Notes: generated from the sequence alone by a model not told the origin. Counted from the first letter of the stretch, positions 52,731 through 62,963 are shown. The stretch is DNA of 64,000 nt from Candidatus Abyssobacteria bacterium SURF_17 (GCA_003598055.1 QZKI01000013.1:19970-83969); one strand, 5' to 3'. Made by a program: numbers and translations.

Positions 52731-53573
52731 TTACCACGCCATAATCTTGTCGATGCTCTTCGCTATCTCCTGCGGAGTCCACATTCCGTCTTTCGAAGCT
52801 CCTTCGGTGGTCTTTACTTCCATCGCAGAGATGAGCGGACCGCGTATGAGGAAGAACTTGCCGTTTATGTCCTTGGCAAGGTCGGAGGCGAGGAACACGA
52901 GCACCGGCGAGATATGGGCCGGGTCGAGCGCACCCTCCGGTAGATTCGCGAACGCGGGCAGGTCTTCGGTCATGCGAGTCTTCGCCACGGGGACCAGAGC
53001 ATTCACCGTAATCCCGTATTTTATGAACTCTTGAGCGCACACGCGGGTAAAGCCGGCGATGCCCGCCTTGGCAGCGCCGTAGTTAGACTGGCCAAAATTA
53101 CCGATCAGGCCGGAGGTGGAGCTGGTGTTGATGATGCGGCCACCTTGGCCCTGATCCTTCATGAATGCCGCTGCCGGCTGCGTGCAGGCGAAGGTTCCCT
53201 TCAGATGTACGGCGATGACCGCGTCCCACATATTCTCTTCCATCTTGAGCAGCGTCTTGTCTCGCAGGATGCCGGCATTGTTGACGAGGATGTCGAGCCT
53301 GCCGAAGGCGTCAATGGCGGTCTTCACAATATTCTTGCCGCCTTCCATGGAGGTGACGCTGTCGTAGTTTGCGACAGCCTGCCCGCCGGCCGCCTTAATT
53401 TCATCCACGACATGGTCGGCCATTCCCTTGCCTCCGCCGGAGCCGCTGCGGTCACCTCCCACGTCGTTCACAACAATCTTCGCGCCTTCCTTGGCGAGCG
53501 CCAGCGCATGGCATCTACCGATGCCTCCGCCGGAGCCGGTTACGATTGCCACTTTTCCATCAAGCAGTCCCAT
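52731..53573 (-). CDS. Short-chain dehydrogenase/reductase, 3-hydroxyacyl-CoA dehydrogenase-like
   Basis: NAD(P)-dependent SDR of 280 residues. TGSGGGIGR is the cofactor glycine motif; NNAG, the Ser in NTSSTSG and SNYGAAKAG (YxxxK) form the active site. An insertion, NDVGGDRSGSGGGKGMADHVVDEI, resembles the (3R)-hydroxyacyl-CoA dehydrogenase part of peroxisomal multifunctional enzyme 2. The substrate is therefore probably an acyl-CoA or acyl carrier. Single gene with its own terminator. Confidence 0.87.
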   Translation of the reverse strand: MGLLDGKVAIVTGSGGGIGRCHALALAKEGAKIVVNDVGGDRSGSGGGKGMADHVVDEIKAAGGQAVANYDSVTSMEGGKNIVKTAIDAFGRLDILVNNAGILRDKTLLKMEENMWDAVIAVHLKGTFACTQPAAAFMKDQGQGGRIINTSSTSGLIGNFGQSNYGAAKAGIAGFTRVCAQEFIKYGITVNALVPVAKTRMTEDLPAFANLPEGALDPAHISPVLVFLASDLAKDINGKFFLIRGPLISAMEVKTTEGASKDGMWTPQEIAKSIDKIMAW

Positions 53574-53748
53574 CTTTTCTTTCCTCCCTTCGCGTCAGCG
53601 TCCGGAACCGGAACGATTCAGCGGACTGGACAAAACTCTGAGAAAACCGTTATACGTGCCGGGGTGTTTCGAGGTGGGTTCATTCTATTCATTCTCGCGA
53701 CACGTGTCAAGTGAAGAATGGAGCTGGCAGGGTAGGTTCCGATCTATC

Positions 53749-55953
53749 TCACAGGGCCATGTCGGTGGGATAATTGTGCATCAGTTCTTCCAAAAGGCGT
53801 TCCTCTTCGGCTGGATCGTAATACCTCTTCGGGGCAGTGCCTCTTTGGAAGGCCTGGATCAGCTTGTCAGCGCTTCCCGAAGGCGCCAGAAGACCGGTGT
53901 TCGGCTCTACATCAACGAATTCTATATTTGGCGGAATCCGGAACCCTTCTGCGGGAACATCAGCCAAGGCGGCCTTCATGAAATTCGTCCAGACGGGAGC
54001 GGCAACCCGGCCGCCCGTTTGCTTTTCCCCAAGCGGTCTCATGTCATCGTATCCGACCCATACCCCAGTTGCAAGTTGAGGTGCATACCCAATGAACCAG
54101 GCATCGGTGCAATCATTGGTGGTACCCGTTTTTCCCGCGGCGGGGCGTCTGAGTTCCTTGGCCGCGCGGCCCGTGCCTCTTTCGATAACTCCTTGCATGA
54201 GCGTCGTCATGATGTATGCCACTTGCTCGGAGAGCGCTATCCGCTCTATGGGTTGCTTCTCTTCGATGACCTCGCCGTCGGGGCTCATGATTTTCAGTAT
54301 CGAGATGGGTTCTCGATACACGCCGTAAGCTGCAAATGTTGCGAAGGCCGAAGTGATCTCGAGCGGGGTAACGCCGCTTGATCCGAGCGCCAACGAAAGG
54401 TTGGGCTGAAGGGAACTCTTTATTCCCATTCTGTGGGCGAGTTTGATGACCGGAGCGGTGCCGAGGTGTTCTAGCAGCTTTATCGATACAATGTTTCGGG
54501 AATGCTCGAGCGCTTCCCTCAGCGTCGTGGGACCGTGGAATTCCTCCTCGTAGTTCTTTGGCTCCCATACTTTGCCCGCGAAATAATAGACAACGGGCGC
54601 ATCCACCACCCTGTCCGACGCCGTCATGCCGCTCTCGAGTGCAGTGGCCCATACGAACGGTTTGAACCCTGAGCCCGGCTGGCGTCGCGCCTGCACCGCA
54701 CGATTGAACTCGCTCTGGTCAAAGTTGCGGCCTCCGACCATGGCCCGTATCTCCCCCGAATTCGGATCAATGGCCACGAGCGCGCCCTGCACCACATCGG
54801 TGGCCATTTCCTTCGGAACTTGAACCACTCCGCTTACCGCTGAGATGCCGTCCGGCAAGACAGGAACGCCTTCTTCCGCTTCGACATCGGCATACCCGAG
54901 GGGTAGACGGCCAGTTCTCTGAAGCTCATAATTTCGCAATCCTTGCTCGAGCGCGGTCTCAGCCACCTGCTGCACTTTCAGGTCAAGTGTCGTGACTATT
55001 TGAAGCCCACCCTTATACAACATGTCGTAGCCATACCTGTCGATCACGTATTGCCGGACATACTCTGCAAAGTACGGCGCATTGGGGGAGCTTTTCACGG
55101 CGGACACCGCCAGCACGAGCGGCTCAAACTTGGCCGCGACGCATTCCTCCTTGGTGATGTAGCCCTCGTCATACATTATCTCGAGAACCGTATTTCTCCT
55201 TCGGAGGGCTGCTTCCGGATTATTCTTGGGTGAATACTTGTTGGGCGCTTTCGGGAGAGCGGCTAGCAGAGCACACTGGGCAAGGGAAAGACTTTCCGCG
55301 TGTTTGCCGAAATAAAATTGAGAGGCTTGTTCCACCCCATACGCGCCGTGACCGAGGTATATCTGATTCAGATACATCTCGAGTATCTGCTCCTTCGTGT
55401 ACTTGCGCTCAATTTGGAGGGCCAGAATGCTTTCGCGAACCTTGCGGCCAAAATCTCTGCGCCTTGTCAGGAAGAGGTTGCGCGCTAATTGCTGCGTTAT
55501 CGTGCTCCCCCCCTGCACCACCCCGCCGGCCTTCACATTCTTGTACGCCGCTCGAAGGATTCCCGCAAGGTCTATCCCAAAATGGCGGTAAAAATTCTGG
55601 TCTTCGATTGCCATGACGGCTTGCTGCAGTCGGAGAGGAGTGCGCGACAGCGAGGTGCGCTGCCTCTTCTCGATTCCAAACTCGGCGATGACCTCGCCGT
55701 CCTTCGACAAGGCGACGGACGACAGCATCGGCTTGAAGTTTTCCAGATTGGAAATCTGCGGAAGGTCCCGGACGAGTCCGAGTGCCATGCCGCAGGCCGC
55801 CCCAAACACGCCTCCCGCCAGCACGAGAAACACAAGTGAGCGAAGCTTGAGCGAGGTCTTGCCCGCTGAAACAGGCGCCGGCTTGGTCGGTGTTTGTTGA
55901 GACTCGTCCCGGCTTGAAGAGGACTCACGAGCCTTCTTATTGTTCGGGTTCAT
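53749..55953 (-). CDS. Penicillin-binding protein 1A-type bifunctional transglycosylase/transpeptidase
   Basis: Builds peptidoglycan in the periplasm. The 734 residues contain a cytosolic tail, one membrane helix (LRSLVFLVLAGGVFGAACGMAL), the GT51 domain (EDQNFYRHFGIDLAGILRA with catalytic Glu; GGSTITQQLARNLFL) and a transpeptidase domain with SGFK (active Ser), SRN and KTGTTND motifs. The C-terminal end is complete. About 180 bp separate it from the SDR gene. Confidence 0.95.
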   Translation of the reverse strand: MNPNNKKARESSSSRDESQQTPTKPAPVSAGKTSLKLRSLVFLVLAGGVFGAACGMALGLVRDLPQISNLENFKPMLSSVALSKDGEVIAEFGIEKRQRTSLSRTPLRLQQAVMAIEDQNFYRHFGIDLAGILRAAYKNVKAGGVVQGGSTITQQLARNLFLTRRRDFGRKVRESILALQIERKYTKEQILEMYLNQIYLGHGAYGVEQASQFYFGKHAESLSLAQCALLAALPKAPNKYSPKNNPEAALRRRNTVLEIMYDEGYITKEECVAAKFEPLVLAVSAVKSSPNAPYFAEYVRQYVIDRYGYDMLYKGGLQIVTTLDLKVQQVAETALEQGLRNYELQRTGRLPLGYADVEAEEGVPVLPDGISAVSGVVQVPKEMATDVVQGALVAIDPNSGEIRAMVGGRNFDQSEFNRAVQARRQPGSGFKPFVWATALESGMTASDRVVDAPVVYYFAGKVWEPKNYEEEFHGPTTLREALEHSRNIVSIKLLEHLGTAPVIKLAHRMGIKSSLQPNLSLALGSSGVTPLEITSAFATFAAYGVYREPISILKIMSPDGEVIEEKQPIERIALSEQVAYIMTTLMQGVIERGTGRAAKELRRPAAGKTGTTNDCTDAWFIGYAPQLATGVWVGYDDMRPLGEKQTGGRVAAPVWTNFMKAALADVPAEGFRIPPNIEFVDVEPNTGLLAPSGSADKLIQAFQRGTAPKRYYDPAEEERLLEELMHNYPTDMAL

Positions 55954-56424
55954 GCCGTTATTGATGATACCACAAAGGCATGGCAGTTGTCATTTTGCGC
56001 CGTCTGCATGTCGCAATTTGGGGCATGAAACCGAAGGGAGAGGCCATCATCCTTGATTTACCTGGGAATAAACTCCTGGCATCCTTCTTGCTCCCTCAAG
56101 CGATACTGCTGTCGAACAATAATTGGCAAATCTCGCGAGGGCGGGCCATCACAAGAAAGAGCTTGCAATAGCGAGAATTTCAGTGTAAATTAGTCCTATT
56201 GAATGGCAGCAGGAGGCCATACAATCCTTCCCCTGATGGGGAGAAAACGACGTGCGACGCCTAAGATGGCTCCCGAAGCAAGAGCAGAGCTGCGGAAATG
56301 CATTTGTTCCTGCTTCGTCCGAAGCCAGGTTTTGAATCGAACAGTTCTGTTATCTCCTTAGTAAATACTGGTTGTGCTGAGTAAGGTTAGGATGCTGTGT
56401 CATGGACAAAGGAGGATCACTGGC
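55954..56424. other. Gap between the PBP and protease genes
   Basis: 471 bp between divergent genes. A 63-codon frame (55980-56171) is open but has no ribosome site or known features, so I leave it out. A possible promoter lies at 56163-56191. The rest holds short hairpins (for example CCCC-TGAT-GGGG near 56233) with no clear meaning. Confidence 0.5.
56163..56191 (+). promoter_or_regulatory. Possible promoter of the S8 protease gene
   Basis: TTGCAA, 17-base spacer, TAAATT on the plus strand. This is weak by sequence but well placed in an otherwise empty region; it would give a 230-base leader. Confidence 0.35.
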
Positions 56425-57990
56425 ATGAAGACCATGAAAGGGAGAATAGGCATTGTTCTTTTCGCTTTGTTGCTGACCCTGCCTATGATGGCGTTCGGGG
56501 CCGATGATGGAGCAAGCTCATATCACGTGAGTCGGGTTCTTGTGAAGTTCAAGCAAGTACCGTCGCAGGACGAAGTGAGAAGCTTTGCCCTTTCCCATCG
56601 TTTGCGCTTTGAAAGGGCGATTCCGGAAATCGATGTGTTTTGCTTCCATATTTCCCGAGGCGAGCGAGTGGCGAAGGCGGTGCGCAGGCTGGCCCGCGAC
56701 GGGCGCGTCGAGTTTGCCGAACCCGATTATATCCGTTTCGCCACATACACGCCGAACGACCCCATGTTTTCTTCTCAATGGGATATGACGCGCATAGGGC
56801 TTCCGACCTATTGGGACCTCGAATTGGGTGACCCAAGCGTTGTGGTCGCGGTGTTGGATACCGGAATCGACCTGGACCATCCTGACCTCATCAACCAGCT
56901 TTGGGTGAACTCGGATGAGACCCCGGGTGATAACGATGACGACGACGGCAACGGATACAATGACGATTATAACGGATATGACTTTGCCGGAGACGGCTGG
57001 TTCCCCTCGGAGGGGGCCGAGGACCCCATCCCGGATGATACCTATGTCGGCCACGGAACCCATGTGTCCGGCACCATTGCTGCAGAACAGGATAATGAGA
57101 TAGGCATTTCCGGTGAGGCTCCCGGCGTTAAGCTCATGGCGGTGCGTGTGCTGGGAGGAAAACTTGGCGCAGGCTTCAGCAGCGACATAGCGGAAGGCAT
57201 AACGTACGCAACCGATAACGGCGCAAGCGTCATCAACATGAGCCTCGGCGGCACAGCCAAGAGCCTGACGGAATATAACGCCCTGAAGTACGCCTGGGAC
57301 AACAATGTGTTCATCGCAGCCGCCGCGGGCAATTCGGGCGATTCGGGAAATCCCATCGAGTATCCGGCGGCGTACGTGTTCTCGATGTCGGTGGGAGCCA
57401 TAGACAGCGCGGGCAACATCGCAACGTTCTCGAGTCACAATGAGTTCCTCGAGGTCGCCGCTCCCGGCGTGAATATCCTCTCGACAGTGCCGGGAGGCCT
57501 CTACGAAGGCGGCTGGTCGGGTACCTCGATGGCGACGCCGCATGTCGCAGGGCTGGCGGCGTTGCTCTACTCCACGTACACCGGCATCGAAAACTGGCAG
57601 GTGCGGTCGATCTTGCAGAAGGGCATCATTGACAGGGGAGCGGCAGGATGGGACGAATATTTCGGTTACGGACGCGTTGACTGCCCCCAGATATTGGCGA
57701 CCACGCTTCCTTCGGATAATGTCCTCGATATACTCACACCTCCAAACGGCATCAAGTTCCGGACCGAATCGCTGGCGGCGTTCCTCTGGAATCCGGTCGC
57801 CGGCGCTGCAAGCTATCGCATAACCGCAACACTCCCAACAGGCGGAACGTATGTGATAGATACGAACGTCCCGTATTATACGGTGCATCCTTCGCAGAAG
57901 ATGCCCGCGGGCACGTATTCGGTCACGGTTCAGGCCCGCAACGCGAGCGGCGGAGTGATTGCGTCCGATACCGTCTCGTTCCGTCGGTAA
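56425..57990 (+). CDS. Secreted subtilisin-like serine protease (S8) with C-terminal beta domain
   Basis: Extracytoplasmic protease of 521 residues. A Sec signal peptide (MKGRIGIVLFALLLTLPMMAFG) is followed by an inhibitor-like propeptide with VSRVLVKFKQVPSQDEV, then the catalytic domain with Asp145 (VLDTGID), His210 (GHGTHVSGT) and Ser368 (GTSMATPHVAG). An acidic loop (DETPGDNDDDDGNGYNDDYN) before the His likely binds calcium. The last about 95 residues form a fibronectin III-like domain (FLWNPVAGAASYRI). ATG 56425 is set by GGAGG nine bases ahead. Confidence 0.93.
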   Translation: MKTMKGRIGIVLFALLLTLPMMAFGADDGASSYHVSRVLVKFKQVPSQDEVRSFALSHRLRFERAIPEIDVFCFHISRGERVAKAVRRLARDGRVEFAEPDYIRFATYTPNDPMFSSQWDMTRIGLPTYWDLELGDPSVVVAVLDTGIDLDHPDLINQLWVNSDETPGDNDDDDGNGYNDDYNGYDFAGDGWFPSEGAEDPIPDDTYVGHGTHVSGTIAAEQDNEIGISGEAPGVKLMAVRVLGGKLGAGFSSDIAEGITYATDNGASVINMSLGGTAKSLTEYNALKYAWDNNVFIAAAAGNSGDSGNPIEYPAAYVFSMSVGAIDSAGNIATFSSHNEFLEVAAPGVNILSTVPGGLYEGGWSGTSMATPHVAGLAALLYSTYTGIENWQVRSILQKGIIDRGAAGWDEYFGYGRVDCPQILATTLPSDNVLDILTPPNGIKFRTESLAAFLWNPVAGAASYRITATLPTGGTYVIDTNVPYYTVHPSQKMPAGTYSVTVQARNASGGVIASDTVSFRR

Positions 57991-58069
57991 AAGCATTACT
58001 GGCGAGCCCGACAACTCGCCGAATTGTCACCATGAGTCGCGGACAAAGAATCTAGCGCGATTTTCTGGA

Positions 58070-58104
58070 GGAGCCCCGCTCATAAGGGCGGGGCTCCTTT
58101 TTTT
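58070..58104 (+). terminator. Rho-independent terminator of the S8 protease gene
   Basis: GGAGCCCCGC, eight-base loop, GCGGGGCTCC and a run of seven T. Confidence 0.9.
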
Positions 58105-58202
58105 CAGGAGCTTGCTCAGTCCTCCGGGTTGACGCCAGCTCAGGCGACGCCAGCGTTCCGGCCACCTCAATCCATCTCGAACCCCAAACCACCTCGAACC
58201 AA

Positions 58203-58231
58203 TTGACCCACAACAGGGATTCTGTTAAGAT
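58203..58231 (+). promoter_or_regulatory. Candidate promoter of the glycyl radical enzyme gene
   Basis: TTGACC, 17-base spacer, TAAGAT. About 105 bases upstream of the start codon. Confidence 0.45.
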
Positions 58232-58340
58232 TAGTACTGAACGTTGGTAATTCCCCTCTCAAAGTGTTCGTGGCAGGCTTCGGACAGCTCGAACGCACCC
58301 CCTTGCCGAAGGTCATAACTGATAGATGGAGGAGTGTCGT

Positions 58341-60779
58341 ATGGCGGTCTTGGCGGCAGACATGTTGAAGGCGGAGGCGCGTGAGCGGTTGCGCTCGTTG
58401 AGGGAAGCCATGCTCAGGACGCCGTATTCCGTATGCATCCAGAAAGCGCGTCTGGTCACGGATTTCATGAAGAGTCGCGAGGGGCAGGTCGGCCCGATGA
58501 TTGTGCGAAGGGCGCGCGCTCTTGAACACGTCCTCGACCACGCCGAAGTTATCATATATCCCGATGATCTGATAGTCGGCTCGACCGCCTCGCGCCGCAT
58601 TGCTGCCATGCTTCACCCCGACCTTTCGGGGCTGTTGCTCTGGCCCGAACTTCACGACCTTCGAACCCGCAGAACCAATCCTCTCCAGATTACGGATGAG
58701 GAAATCCGCCTGCTCGAAGAAGAGATATTTCCGTTCTGGTCTGATAAGAGCATTGCGGCTTACGCGGGCAAATTCTGTTGTCCGGAACAGCCGATGGAAA
58801 TGCTCATGCAGATAGGGTATTACATCCTCACTCAGTTCGCAGGCATCTCGCATATAACGCCCAAGTATGAGAAAGTGCTGAAGCAGGGTTTTCTGGGTAT
58901 TGTCGAGGAGGCCGATGCGCACATCGAGCAGCTCGAAAAGATCGAGAACGCCGGAGGAATGACGCCCGAGCTGCTGAGCCAAATGCACTTCTATGACGCA
59001 GTACGCATCACATGTCGCGCAGCGGCGCGATTCGCGGAGCGATATCGCGCCAAGGCTCTCGAACTCGCTGAAAGTGCCGAGAGCAACGAGCAACGAGAAG
59101 AACTTCGGGGGATTGCGGATGCACTCGAACAAGCGCCGTCGCGCCCGGCGAGAACGTTCCGCGAGGCGCTCCAGGCGGTATGGTTCGCGCATGTGGCCGT
59201 CCATCAGGAGAGTTTTCAGCATGGCATATCGTTCGGCAGGCTCGACCAAATCCTGTATCCGTACTACGCCGCTGATATCGAGAGCGGGAATTTGGATTAC
59301 GCCGACGCAGTGGAGCTGATTGGATGCATGATGGTGAAGTGCGCCGAGATTCTGCCGTTGTTCAATTCGGTCGGAACGAAATTTTTCAGCGGGCTTTCCT
59401 CCGCCCAAGGGATCACGTTGGGCGGCACAGACCGCGAGGGTAACGATGCGACGAACGAGTTGAGCTATGCCTTCCTTGACGCATACGACGCTGTTCGACT
59501 CCGCCAGCCGAACCTGCATGTGCGCGTGCACGCAGCCACGCCAGCGGAGTTTCTGACAAAGGCAGCCAATGTGGTGAAGGCAGGCGGCGGCATGCCCGCG
59601 CTGTTCGGCGACAAAGGGATAATCCCCGGGTTGTCGCTGCAGGGTGACAACCAGTCTGACGCGTGGGATTACTCGATAGTGGGGTGCGTGGAGCCGAACG
59701 TGCAGGGGAAAACGTTTTCGGCCTGCGGCGCGGCGTTCGTGAACCTCGGCATCGCACTCGAGATGGCGCTGAACAATGGACGGAGCCGGTTCAACGATTC
59801 AGCCGTTGGGCCGCATACCGGCGACCCAACGCGCTTCAGCTCGATTGATGACCTCATGAATGCGTTGCGCAAGCAAACGGCATTCCTCGTGAGAAATGCC
59901 GTGGCAGGAAACAATGCCATCGAACTGGCGCATATGGATATCTATCCGACGCCTCTCCTTTCAGCCCTCGTGGACGGCTGCATGGAGAGCGGCAAGGACG
60001 TCACTGCCGGTGGTGCCTTATACAATTGCACGGGCATGCAAGGTGTGGGCGTCGCCGATGTGGCTGATTCGCTGGCGGCAATAGATGCGCTCGTGTTCCG
60101 CGATAAGTCGGTAACCATGAAGGAGCTGGTGCAAGCGATCGAGAAGAACTTCATCGGTCACGAAAGGCTCCTCCAACGCATGCGGAACCATGCGCCGAAG
60201 TTCGGGAACGAGGAAGCCGAGGCCGATAGATTCGCCCGGGAACTGATTGCGCTCTACTGCGATGCAGTCATCAAGTACCGGAACCCGCGCGGCGGCAACT
60301 ATGTGCCCGGTTTCTGGAGCATGACGACGCATAACGGATTCGGCTCGTACACGGGCGCGCTGCCGAACGGCCGAACGGCGGGCGCGAGTCTGGCCGAAGG
60401 CATCACCCCCTCGGCGGGAATGGACAGGCGCGGCCCGACGGCGGCAATGAAATCGGTCGTTTCGCTTGATCTCGACCGGATAGGCAACGGGTGCACGCTC
60501 AACCAGAAATTCTCACCCTCGGCGCTTGCCGGCGACAAGGGAAGCCAAGACCTCGCCTCGCTCATCAAAACCTATTTCGATTTGGGCGGCATGCACGTCC
60601 AGTTCAACGTCGTGGACCGCGAGACGCTCATCGATGCAAAACAACACCCGGAGAAACACCTTGGCCTGCTGGTAAGGGTATCGGGATATTCCGCCTACTT
60701 CGCCGACCTTACGCCCGAGATGCAGGATGAGATAATCGCGCGCACCGAGCAGAGCTTCGGCGGAGGCTGCTGCAGTTAG
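58341..60779 (+). CDS. Glycyl radical enzyme, dehydratase-type (PFL-like)
   Basis: Oxygen-sensitive enzyme of the pyruvate formate-lyase superfamily that performs radical dehydration or a related cleavage. The 812-residue protein has the active-site Cys449 in GCVEP, the motif shared by glycerol, propanediol and hydroxyproline dehydratases and choline lyase. Glycyl radical Gly782 lies in RVSGYSAYF near the C-terminus. Other family parts are FGRLDQILYPYY and GGTDREGNDATNELS. ATG 58341 follows GGAGGAG at good spacing. The activating radical SAM enzyme these proteins need is not within 3 kb on the plus strand, nor anywhere recognised here. The substrate is unknown; GH127 next to it hints at sugars. 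Confidence 0.9.
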   Translation: MAVLAADMLKAEARERLRSLREAMLRTPYSVCIQKARLVTDFMKSREGQVGPMIVRRARALEHVLDHAEVIIYPDDLIVGSTASRRIAAMLHPDLSGLLLWPELHDLRTRRTNPLQITDEEIRLLEEEIFPFWSDKSIAAYAGKFCCPEQPMEMLMQIGYYILTQFAGISHITPKYEKVLKQGFLGIVEEADAHIEQLEKIENAGGMTPELLSQMHFYDAVRITCRAAARFAERYRAKALELAESAESNEQREELRGIADALEQAPSRPARTFREALQAVWFAHVAVHQESFQHGISFGRLDQILYPYYAADIESGNLDYADAVELIGCMMVKCAEILPLFNSVGTKFFSGLSSAQGITLGGTDREGNDATNELSYAFLDAYDAVRLRQPNLHVRVHAATPAEFLTKAANVVKAGGGMPALFGDKGIIPGLSLQGDNQSDAWDYSIVGCVEPNVQGKTFSACGAAFVNLGIALEMALNNGRSRFNDSAVGPHTGDPTRFSSIDDLMNALRKQTAFLVRNAVAGNNAIELAHMDIYPTPLLSALVDGCMESGKDVTAGGALYNCTGMQGVGVADVADSLAAIDALVFRDKSVTMKELVQAIEKNFIGHERLLQRMRNHAPKFGNEEAEADRFARELIALYCDAVIKYRNPRGGNYVPGFWSMTTHNGFGSYTGALPNGRTAGASLAEGITPSAGMDRRGPTAAMKSVVSLDLDRIGNGCTLNQKFSPSALAGDKGSQDLASLIKTYFDLGGMHVQFNVVDRETLIDAKQHPEKHLGLLVRVSGYSAYFADLTPEMQDEIIARTEQSFGGGCCS

Positions 60780-60925
60780 TTCGCATCTGGCGATAACGGA
60801 TTTTCGCGTATTACTCAGTTTCAATTAAAAAATCCCGAGCCAAATATGCGCCTCTCACACCGCGCTTCTTCTTACCAACGCGCACACAGAAGATATCACC
60901 GCAGTGACACAGGGAACGAATCGGC

Positions 60926-62863
60926 ATGGTTACGCATAACACTGAAAGGGCGTCCGCGCTCCCCGCACTCCTTGACAAAGCGCTTTGCCCGCTGCCGCTC
61001 GGGCACATTCGCCCGGCGGGATGGTTGAAACAGCAGCTTCAGATTCAGGCCAATGGCTTGAGCGGACATCTTGATGAGTTCTGGCCCGATGTCGCCGACA
61101 GCCAGTGGATTGGCGGGCACGCCGAAGGTTGGGAGCGCGGCCCTTACTGGCTCGATGGGATCGTTCCTCTCGCCTACCTGCTCGATGACCCAAAACTGAA
61201 AGCCAAAGCTCAACACTGGATTGACTCTATCCTCCGACTCCAGCATGAGAACGGCTGGCTCGGGCCAATCCACGACGAAACGTACGGCTATTCATACGAC
61301 CCGTGGCCTTCCTTCATTGTGCTGAAAGCATTCACGCAATATCACGAGGCGACCGGCGACGGTCGCGTAATTGAAGCAATGCAGCGCTTCTTGAACAGGC
61401 TCGACGCCGTGCTTGCGGAGCGGCCATTGCAGATGTGGGGTCAGGTACGCTGGGCAGACCTCGTCCTCAGCATTCACTGGCTTTACGAGCGAACTCGCGA
61501 ACCTCGCCTCCTTGGGCTCGCCGCCATGCTGCGCGAGCAGGGATTTGACTGGCGCAAGAACTTCTCCGAGTTCGCATTCAAGCACAAGGTGAATGTTCAG
61601 GAAAGCGCAGCAGAGGGGAATTTCCTTGCGACGCATATCGTCAACAACGCCATGGGAATCAAGCAGCCCGGTGTTTGGTATCGGCAGTCGCATAATCCCG
61701 AGGACCGTGACGCCGTGTGGCAGATTATGGACACACTGGACACATACCACGGCCAGGCCACGGGTGTCTTTACAGGCGACGAGCACCTGGCCGGACTCAA
61801 CCCTTCACAGGGCACGGAATTGTGCGCAGTGGTCGAATATATGTTTTCCCTGGAAGTGGTGCTGGCAGTCCTCGGAGACCCGCAACTGGCCGACCGCCTC
61901 GAATGCATCGCCTTCAACGCTCTGCCCGCTACATTCAAGCCCGACATGTGGGCGCATCAGTATGTTCAGCAGGCCAATCAGGTTATCTGCAAGATATCAG
62001 AGGATCGCATTTACACGGACAACAGAGCCGACGCAAATATTTTCGGCCTCGAGCCCAACTATGGCTGTTGCACGGCGAATATGCATCAAGGATGGCCGAA
62101 GTTTGCCGCGCATCTGTGGATGAAAAGCCCGGACGACGGGCTTGTCGCGGTCGCGTATGCCCCATGCACCGTGAGAACGGAAGTTAGAGGATCCCCTGCG
62201 TCCGTGGAAGTGGAGACCGATTATCCGTTCAGAGACATCATTCGTATTCTCGTGCACACAGACACCGCTGTTCGATTCCCGCTTCACCTGAGAATTCCGG
62301 CTTGGGCGGAAAACGCAGAGGTTCGCATCGGCGATGAGGAAGCGGCCAAGACTAAGGCAGGTACTTTTCACTGCATCGAGCGAGACTGGGACGGCACTAG
62401 CACGGTGACACTCCATCTGCCAATGCGCATCCAGACTCAGGAGCGTTACAACCGGGCAGTTTCACTGGAGCGCGGCCCCCTTGTCTTTTCCCTGAGAGTT
62501 GGGGAGGAATGGAAGCATGTCGCAGGCGAAATTCCCCACGCGGATTGGGAGGTCTACCCCACATCCGATTGGAACTATGCGCTGGACGTTGACCGAAAGA
62601 ATCCGGAGAAATCGGCTTGCGTCGACCTGCCGCCGCTCGGCGATTGTCCGTTCTCTCCGGATGGAGCACCGATTCGCGTCCGCATCAAGGGCAAGCGCGT
62701 GGCCGAATGGAAGATCGAGCACAATGCCGCCGGCCCCGTACCCGGAAGCCCGGTCAATTCCTCTGACCCCATCGAGGAGCTGGAGCTTATTCCCTACGGC
62801 TGCACAAACCTGCGCATAACGGAATTCCCGACCCTTGCCCCAACCCGATTTGAACGAAAATGA
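60926..62863 (+). CDS. Glycoside hydrolase family 127 (DUF1680)-like enzyme
   Basis: Probable beta-L-arabinofuranosidase-type or related sugar hydrolase of 645 residues. An (alpha/alpha)6-barrel region carries WIGGHAEGWERGPYWLDG and GTELCAVVEYMFSLE, and Cys381-Cys382 in GCCTANMHQGWPKF corresponds to the Cys nucleophile/Zn site of the family. A C-terminal beta domain (VSLERGPLVFSLRVGEEWK) follows. No signal peptide is seen, so it acts in the cytoplasm on imported sugars. It lies 146 bp downstream of the glycyl radical enzyme. Confidence 0.88.
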   Translation: MVTHNTERASALPALLDKALCPLPLGHIRPAGWLKQQLQIQANGLSGHLDEFWPDVADSQWIGGHAEGWERGPYWLDGIVPLAYLLDDPKLKAKAQHWIDSILRLQHENGWLGPIHDETYGYSYDPWPSFIVLKAFTQYHEATGDGRVIEAMQRFLNRLDAVLAERPLQMWGQVRWADLVLSIHWLYERTREPRLLGLAAMLREQGFDWRKNFSEFAFKHKVNVQESAAEGNFLATHIVNNAMGIKQPGVWYRQSHNPEDRDAVWQIMDTLDTYHGQATGVFTGDEHLAGLNPSQGTELCAVVEYMFSLEVVLAVLGDPQLADRLECIAFNALPATFKPDMWAHQYVQQANQVICKISEDRIYTDNRADANIFGLEPNYGCCTANMHQGWPKFAAHLWMKSPDDGLVAVAYAPCTVRTEVRGSPASVEVETDYPFRDIIRILVHTDTAVRFPLHLRIPAWAENAEVRIGDEEAAKTKAGTFHCIERDWDGTSTVTLHLPMRIQTQERYNRAVSLERGPLVFSLRVGEEWKHVAGEIPHADWEVYPTSDWNYALDVDRKNPEKSACVDLPPLGDCPFSPDGAPIRVRIKGKRVAEWKIEHNAAGPVPGSPVNSSDPIEELELIPYGCTNLRITEFPTLAPTRFERK

Positions 62864-62868
62864 TGGGT

Positions 62869-62897
62869 TTGCCGATTAAAACCCGTTACGGTATACT
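62869..62897 (+). promoter_or_regulatory. Promoter of the 3-hydroxyacyl-CoA dehydrogenase gene
   Basis: TTGCCG, 17-base spacer, TATACT, about 60 bases ahead of the ATG. This separates the dehydrogenase from the GH127 gene as its own unit. Confidence 0.55.
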
Positions 62898-62963
62898 TCG
62901 GCCAAGAAGGAACATTCCCATAAGCGGAACATTTTGCAAACCAACCGATGGGAAGGATGACCT

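Larger units (their letters stand above)
57991..58340. other. Gap between the protease and glycyl radical enzyme genes
   Basis: 350 bp holding the protease terminator (58070-58104), a C-rich run around 58150-58200 without a recognised element, and a candidate promoter (58203-58231). Confidence 0.6.

Noticed and set aside
55980..56171. 63-codon plus-strand frame before the protease
   Set aside because: No ribosome site and no protein-like pattern.
56518..58014. 498-codon minus-strand frame over the S8 protease
   Set aside because: Antisense of a gene with signal peptide and full catalytic triad.
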